From: SYFI01 sp046095485
Lineage (GTDB): Bacteria; Actinomycetota; Thermoleophilia; Miltoncostaeales; Miltoncostaeaceae
Length of the DNA: 64,000 nt
Direction of reading: 5' to 3'
Assembly (NCBI GenBank): GCA_046095485.1
Contig: JBJTJN010000059.1
Span: forward strand, 1-64,000
Shown: positions 59,749 through 64,000 of the stretch, in pieces
Layout of the letters: each line of letters starts with the position of its first letter
How positions within the stretch are numbered: the first letter of the stretch is position 1
Notes under the pieces: model-generated
Told to the model about the DNA's origin: nothing
Database searches by the model: none
What the model saw: only the letters and a program-made list of their open reading frames with translations
Made by a program: the position numbers and the translations under genes

Positions 59749-59755
59749 CCCGGCC

Positions 59756-61450
<1,695 letters not shown>

Positions 61451-61458
61451 GCACGGAA

Positions 61459-61495
61459 CGCACCGGGGCGGGCGGCAGTGCCCCGCCCCGGTGCG
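61459..61495. terminator. Bidirectional terminator between ettA and the PG-binding lipoprotein gene
   Basis: CGCACCGGGGCGGG (61459-61472) pairs perfectly with CCCGCCCCGGTGCG (61482-61495), a 14-bp stem with a nine-base loop between convergent genes. Confidence 0.75.
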
Positions 61496-61504
61496 CGTGC
61501 CGGG

Positions 61505-62500
61505 TCAGTCGCTGCAGGTGCCCACCGCGCTCCAGGCGCCGCCGCCCTGCCACGATCCGAAGGCCCGGAACTGGCCGTTCACCGAGATCGTGATGGTGTT
61601 GACGGTGCCGTTCAGGTTGAGCCCGCCGCCGGTCACGGCCATGGTGCCGCCGGCACCGTTGGGGCTGTCGAGGCCCACCTTGTAGCCGCCGCTCGCCGAG
61701 CCGGTGGCCTGCACCCCGCGGCCCACCACCTCGCACGATGAGAGGTCGAATGTGCGCGAGACCTTCGGGCTGCCAATGGTGAGGGTGTCACCGGTGGTGG
61801 CGCCGCCCCCGCCCCCGCTGGGGGTCTTGCCCGAGCACGACGACGGCCGGTTGGGCCACGCCGCGGCCAGCGCGGTGGCCGTGGCCGGGCCGTAGCGGCC
61901 ATCGGCCTTGATGCCCGCCTGCTTCTGGAAGGCGATGAGCGCCGACTCGGTGCCCGATCCGAACACGCCATCCACCTTGCCGCCGTAGTAGCAGAGGCCC
62001 TCAAGGGCGGTCTGCAGCAGCTCCACGGCGTCGGTGCTGTCGTTGCCCAGCGCCAGGTTGATGGCCGCCATGGTCTGGGGACCGGCGATGCCGTCGGTGG
62101 GCAGGCCCGCGCGCGCCTGGAAGCGCTTGACCGCCGCAGTGGTGATGGGGCCGTACTGGCCATTGATCGGCCCCGAGTAGAAGCCCAGGTCGGAGAGGTC
62201 CTGCTGGATCTCCTTGTTGGCCTTCAGCGTCGGGTTCTCGGCGGGCTTCGTGGTGGTGGTGCCCGTGGTCGACGTGCTGGTGGTGGCCGTGGTGGTGCCG
62301 GTGGTCGTGGCCGCGGTCGACGTGGTGGCCGTCGAGGTGGTCGCCGTGGTGTCGGTGGTGCTCGTGGCGGTGGTGGGCGTGGTGGGCGCCGTGACCGTCA
62401 CGGTCTCGGTGCCGCCGAAGCTGCAGCCGGCGCCCACCAGGGCGAGGGCGGCGATGCCTGTGGCGGCCGCGGTGGCGGCGGCGATGCGCGGGGTACTCAT
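61505..62500 (-). CDS. Peptidoglycan-binding lipoprotein with Thr-rich spacer
   Basis: A 331-residue lipoprotein from ATG 62500 (GAGGTGAA upstream). The lipobox is LVGAGC (Cys26). Residues of about 34-90 are a Thr/Ala/Ser-rich spacer encoded by simple-sequence DNA. Two PG_binding_1 domains follow (KEIQQDLSDLGFYSGPINGQYGPITTAAVKRFQ..., LLQTALEGLCYYGGKVDGVFGSGTESALIAFQ...). The C-terminal 100 residues form a beta-rich domain with two Cys (SSCEVVG, GTCSD). It probably links the membrane to the wall. It may also be a substrate of wall remodelling by the NlpC/P60 enzyme; that is inference. Confidence 0.85.
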   Translation of the reverse strand: MSTPRIAAATAAATGIAALALVGAGCSFGGTETVTVTAPTTPTTATSTTDTTATTSTATTSTAATTTGTTTATTSTSTTGTTTTKPAENPTLKANKEIQQDLSDLGFYSGPINGQYGPITTAAVKRFQARAGLPTDGIAGPQTMAAINLALGNDSTDAVELLQTALEGLCYYGGKVDGVFGSGTESALIAFQKQAGIKADGRYGPATATALAAAWPNRPSSCSGKTPSGGGGGATTGDTLTIGSPKVSRTFDLSSCEVVGRGVQATGSASGGYKVGLDSPNGAGGTMAVTGGGLNLNGTVNTITISVNGQFRAFGSWQGGGAWSAVGTCSD

Positions 62501-62574
62501 GCGGGGTTCACCTCGGTGCAGGGAGTGTCGTCCCCGAAGGGTTTCGGTAACCCCAACCGGGCACCTTCCCCGTG

Positions 62575-62580
62575 TAGCCT
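62575..62580 (+). promoter_or_regulatory. -10 element TAGCCT upstream of the aconitase gene
   Basis: TAGCCT lies 59 bases before GTG 62640. Unlike the leaderless genes it leaves a leader of about 50 bases containing an AGGAG ribosome-binding site. Confidence 0.45.
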
Positions 62581-62639
62581 CCGCCGTCGCTCCGCGGACG
62601 CGCGGGGCCGTGTCACGAGATCCCGCACTAGGAGCCCCA

Positions 62640-64000
62640 GTGAGCCCATCACCGGACCCGTTCAACGCACGCGCCACGCTTTCGGCGGGCGGCAAGGACT
62701 ACGCCATCTGGCGCCTCGGCGCGCTGGGGCGCGACCTGTCGCGCACCCCGTACGTGGTGAAGATCCTCATCGAGAACGTGCTGCGCAACGCCGGCGGCGA
62801 GTTCGTGGGCGAGGACGACGTCACGGCGCTTGCCGACTGGTCGCCCAACTCGGGGCTGGCCCGCGAGGTTCCCCTCCTCCCCGCCCGCGTGGTGATGCAG
62901 GACTTCACCGGCGTGCCCTGCGTGGTCGACCTGGCCGCCATGCGCGACGCCATGCGCGACCTGGGTGCCGACCCCTCGCGCATCAACCCGCTGGTTCCGG
63001 CCGACCTGGTGATCGACCACTCGGTGCAGGTGGACTTCTTCGGCACCGACCAGTCGTTCGAGGAGAACGTGGAGCGCGAGTACGAGCGCAACGCCGAGCG
63101 CTACGCGCTGCTGCGCTGGGCCCAGCAGGCCTTCAAGGACTTCCGTGCCGTGCCGCCGGGCACGGGCATCGTGCACCAGGTCAACCTGGAGTACCTGGCC
63201 AGCGTGGTGGCCACCCGCGAGGTGGACGGCGAGGTGCGCGCCTACCCCGACTCGCTCGTAGGCACCGACTCGCACACCACCATGATCAGCGGCATCGGAA
63301 TCCTGGGCTTCGGCGTGGGTGGCATCGAGGCCGAGGCCAACCTGCTCGGCCAGCCCATCAACCTGCCGTGGCCGGTGGTGGTGGGCGTCAAGCTCACGGG
63401 CCAGCTGCAGCCGGGGGCCACGGCCACCGACCTGGTGCTCACCCTCACCGAGATGCTGCGCGCGCACGGCGTGGTGGGCAAGTTCGTGGAGTACTACGGC
63501 GACGGCCTGTCCAACATCACGCTGGCCGACCGCGCCACCATCGCCAACATGGGCCCCGAGTACGGCGCCACCACGGGCATCTTCCCCGTGGACGCCGAGG
63601 CGCTCCGTTACCTGGAGACCACCAACCGCGGCCACCTCGTGCCGCTGGTGGAGGCCTACTACCGCGAGCAGGGGATGTTCCGCGAGGACGGCGACCCCGA
63701 CCCGCAGTACGACGAGCACCTGGCGCTCGACCTGGGCGACGTGGTTCCGTCGCTGTCGGGCCCGCGCCGCCCGCAGGACCGCGTGGTGCTGCCCGAGGTG
63801 GGCAAGCGCTTCATGGACGAGTACCCCGAGGGCATGCACGCCAACGGTGGCGGCCGCCACTACGACACCCTGCCGGTGGAGATCGACGGCGAGGTGACCG
63901 AGTTCGGCCCCGCGTCGGTGGCCATCGCGGCCATCACCTCGTGCACCAACACGTCGAACCCCTACGTGATGGTGGGCGCCGGCCTGGTGGCCAAGCGCGC
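62640..64000 (+). CDS. acnA: Aconitate hydratase AcnA (N-terminal part, runs off the window)
   Basis: 453 residues are visible from GTG 62640 (AGGAG six bases upstream); the gene continues past 64000. Family motifs: FNARATLSAGGKDYAIWRL, VVMQDFTGVPCVVDLAAMRDAM, SHTTMISGIGILGFGVGGIEAE and, at the very end, IAAITSCTNTSNPYVM, which carries the first iron-sulfur Cys (the other two lie outside). The N-terminus and length match the AcnA/IRP type, which isomerises citrate to isocitrate and in some bacteria binds RNA when the cluster is lost. Confidence 0.95.
   Translation, partial: MSPSPDPFNARATLSAGGKDYAIWRLGALGRDLSRTPYVVKILIENVLRNAGGEFVGEDDVTALADWSPNSGLAREVPLLPARVVMQDFTGVPCVVDLAAMRDAMRDLGADPSRINPLVPADLVIDHSVQVDFFGTDQSFEENVEREYERNAERYALLRWAQQAFKDFRAVPPGTGIVHQVNLEYLASVVATREVDGEVRAYPDSLVGTDSHTTMISGIGILGFGVGGIEAEANLLGQPINLPWPVVVGVKLTGQLQPGATATDLVLTLTEMLRAHGVVGKFVEYYGDGLSNITLADRATIANMGPEYGATTGIFPVDAEALRYLETTNRGHLVPLVEAYYREQGMFREDGDPDPQYDEHLALDLGDVVPSLSGPRRPQDRVVLPEVGKRFMDEYPEGMHANGGGRHYDTLPVEIDGEVTEFGPASVAIAAITSCTNTSNPYVMVGAGLVAKR

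Larger units (their letters stand above)
59614..59751. repeat. 138-bp inverted repeat between the thioredoxin gene and ettA
   Basis: The arms 59614-59653 and 59712-59751 are 40 bases long with two mismatches. A central hairpin, CCATTTGCGG / CCGCAAATGG (59672-59694), sits near the middle. Each arm carries TAGTCT seven bases before a start codon, and four bases separate each arm from its ATG. Confidence 0.85.

Noticed and set aside
62240..62400. Low-complexity GGTGGTGGTGGTCG-type repeat near the start of the peptidoglycan-binding lipoprotein.
   Set aside because: It is the Thr-rich spacer after the lipobox and keeps the reading frame; no independent element is needed.

Overview
The window is very GC-rich (roughly 70% by eye), densely coding, and uses GTG as a start almost as often as ATG. 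Its gene content points to Actinomycetota: a Mec/CysO/CysM/MoeZ cysteine module, a ClgR-like regulator next to ClpP, FabI, a DUF1015 protein, a NYN-LOTUS protein and a fused CopC-CopD protein. A deep lineage such as Thermoleophilia is my best guess from gene content alone; nothing here proves it. I see no prophage, CRISPR array, rRNA, tRNA or intact transposase. No gene-free stretch exceeds about 235 bases. The sequence enters inside a HAD phosphatase gene and leaves inside an aconitase gene.

Layout. 1-12.4 kb: a partial acid phosphatase, small enzymes, a broken lipoprotein gene, a secreted pentapeptide-repeat protein, a Vps62-like membrane protein, an NlpC/P60 hydrolase, a CFA-synthase-like methyltransferase divergent from a DUF1295 protein, a universal stress protein, and the relic of a histidine kinase tail. 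12.4-17.6 kb: phosphoesterase, FabI, CopC-CopD, SixA and citrate synthase. 17.8-21.7 kb: NYN-LOTUS protein, bicarbonate permease plus beta-carbonic anhydrase, and a VapBC module. 21.7-24.5 kb (minus strand): a tightly overlapping operon for CysO-dependent cysteine synthesis. 24.7-34.9 kb: a long plus-strand run with RarA, a double-domain ThyX-like protein carrying inserted palindromic repeats, DUF1385, YcnI, nicotinate phosphoribosyltransferase, methylmalonyl-CoA epimerase, a B12-binding radical SAM enzyme and YchF. 35-38.3 kb: a large secreted repeat protein coupled to a PstS-like protein. 38.3-42.9 kb: a YhaM-like exonuclease, a UvrD helicase with an Fe-S nuclease domain, and a lipoprotein. 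43-48.5 kb: DUF1015, an inositol-monophosphatase-family protein, ClgR-ClpP and an ABC exporter. 48.5-54.5 kb (minus strand): a glycosidase, TadA, a DUF4430 lipoprotein and a MacB-like ABC exporter. 54.5-58.4 kb: an iron(III) ABC importer. 58.5-64 kb: cupin, thioredoxin-TPR, EttA, a peptidoglycan-binding lipoprotein and aconitase.

Cross-cutting signals. (1) About 18 genes have a TANNNT hexamer, most often TAGCCT or a close variant, ending 6-11 bases before the start codon and no Shine-Dalgarno; this is the signature of leaderless transcripts. (2) Several genes appear to start at CTG; for YchF no other start fits. (3) Palindromic elements built on GGTGACNGTCACC occur between genes and, twice, in frame inside the ThyX-like gene. 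(4) The 146 bp between thioredoxin and EttA is a near-perfect inverted repeat that gives both genes the same leader. (5) The two iron-transport transcription units share a 19-base upstream motif.
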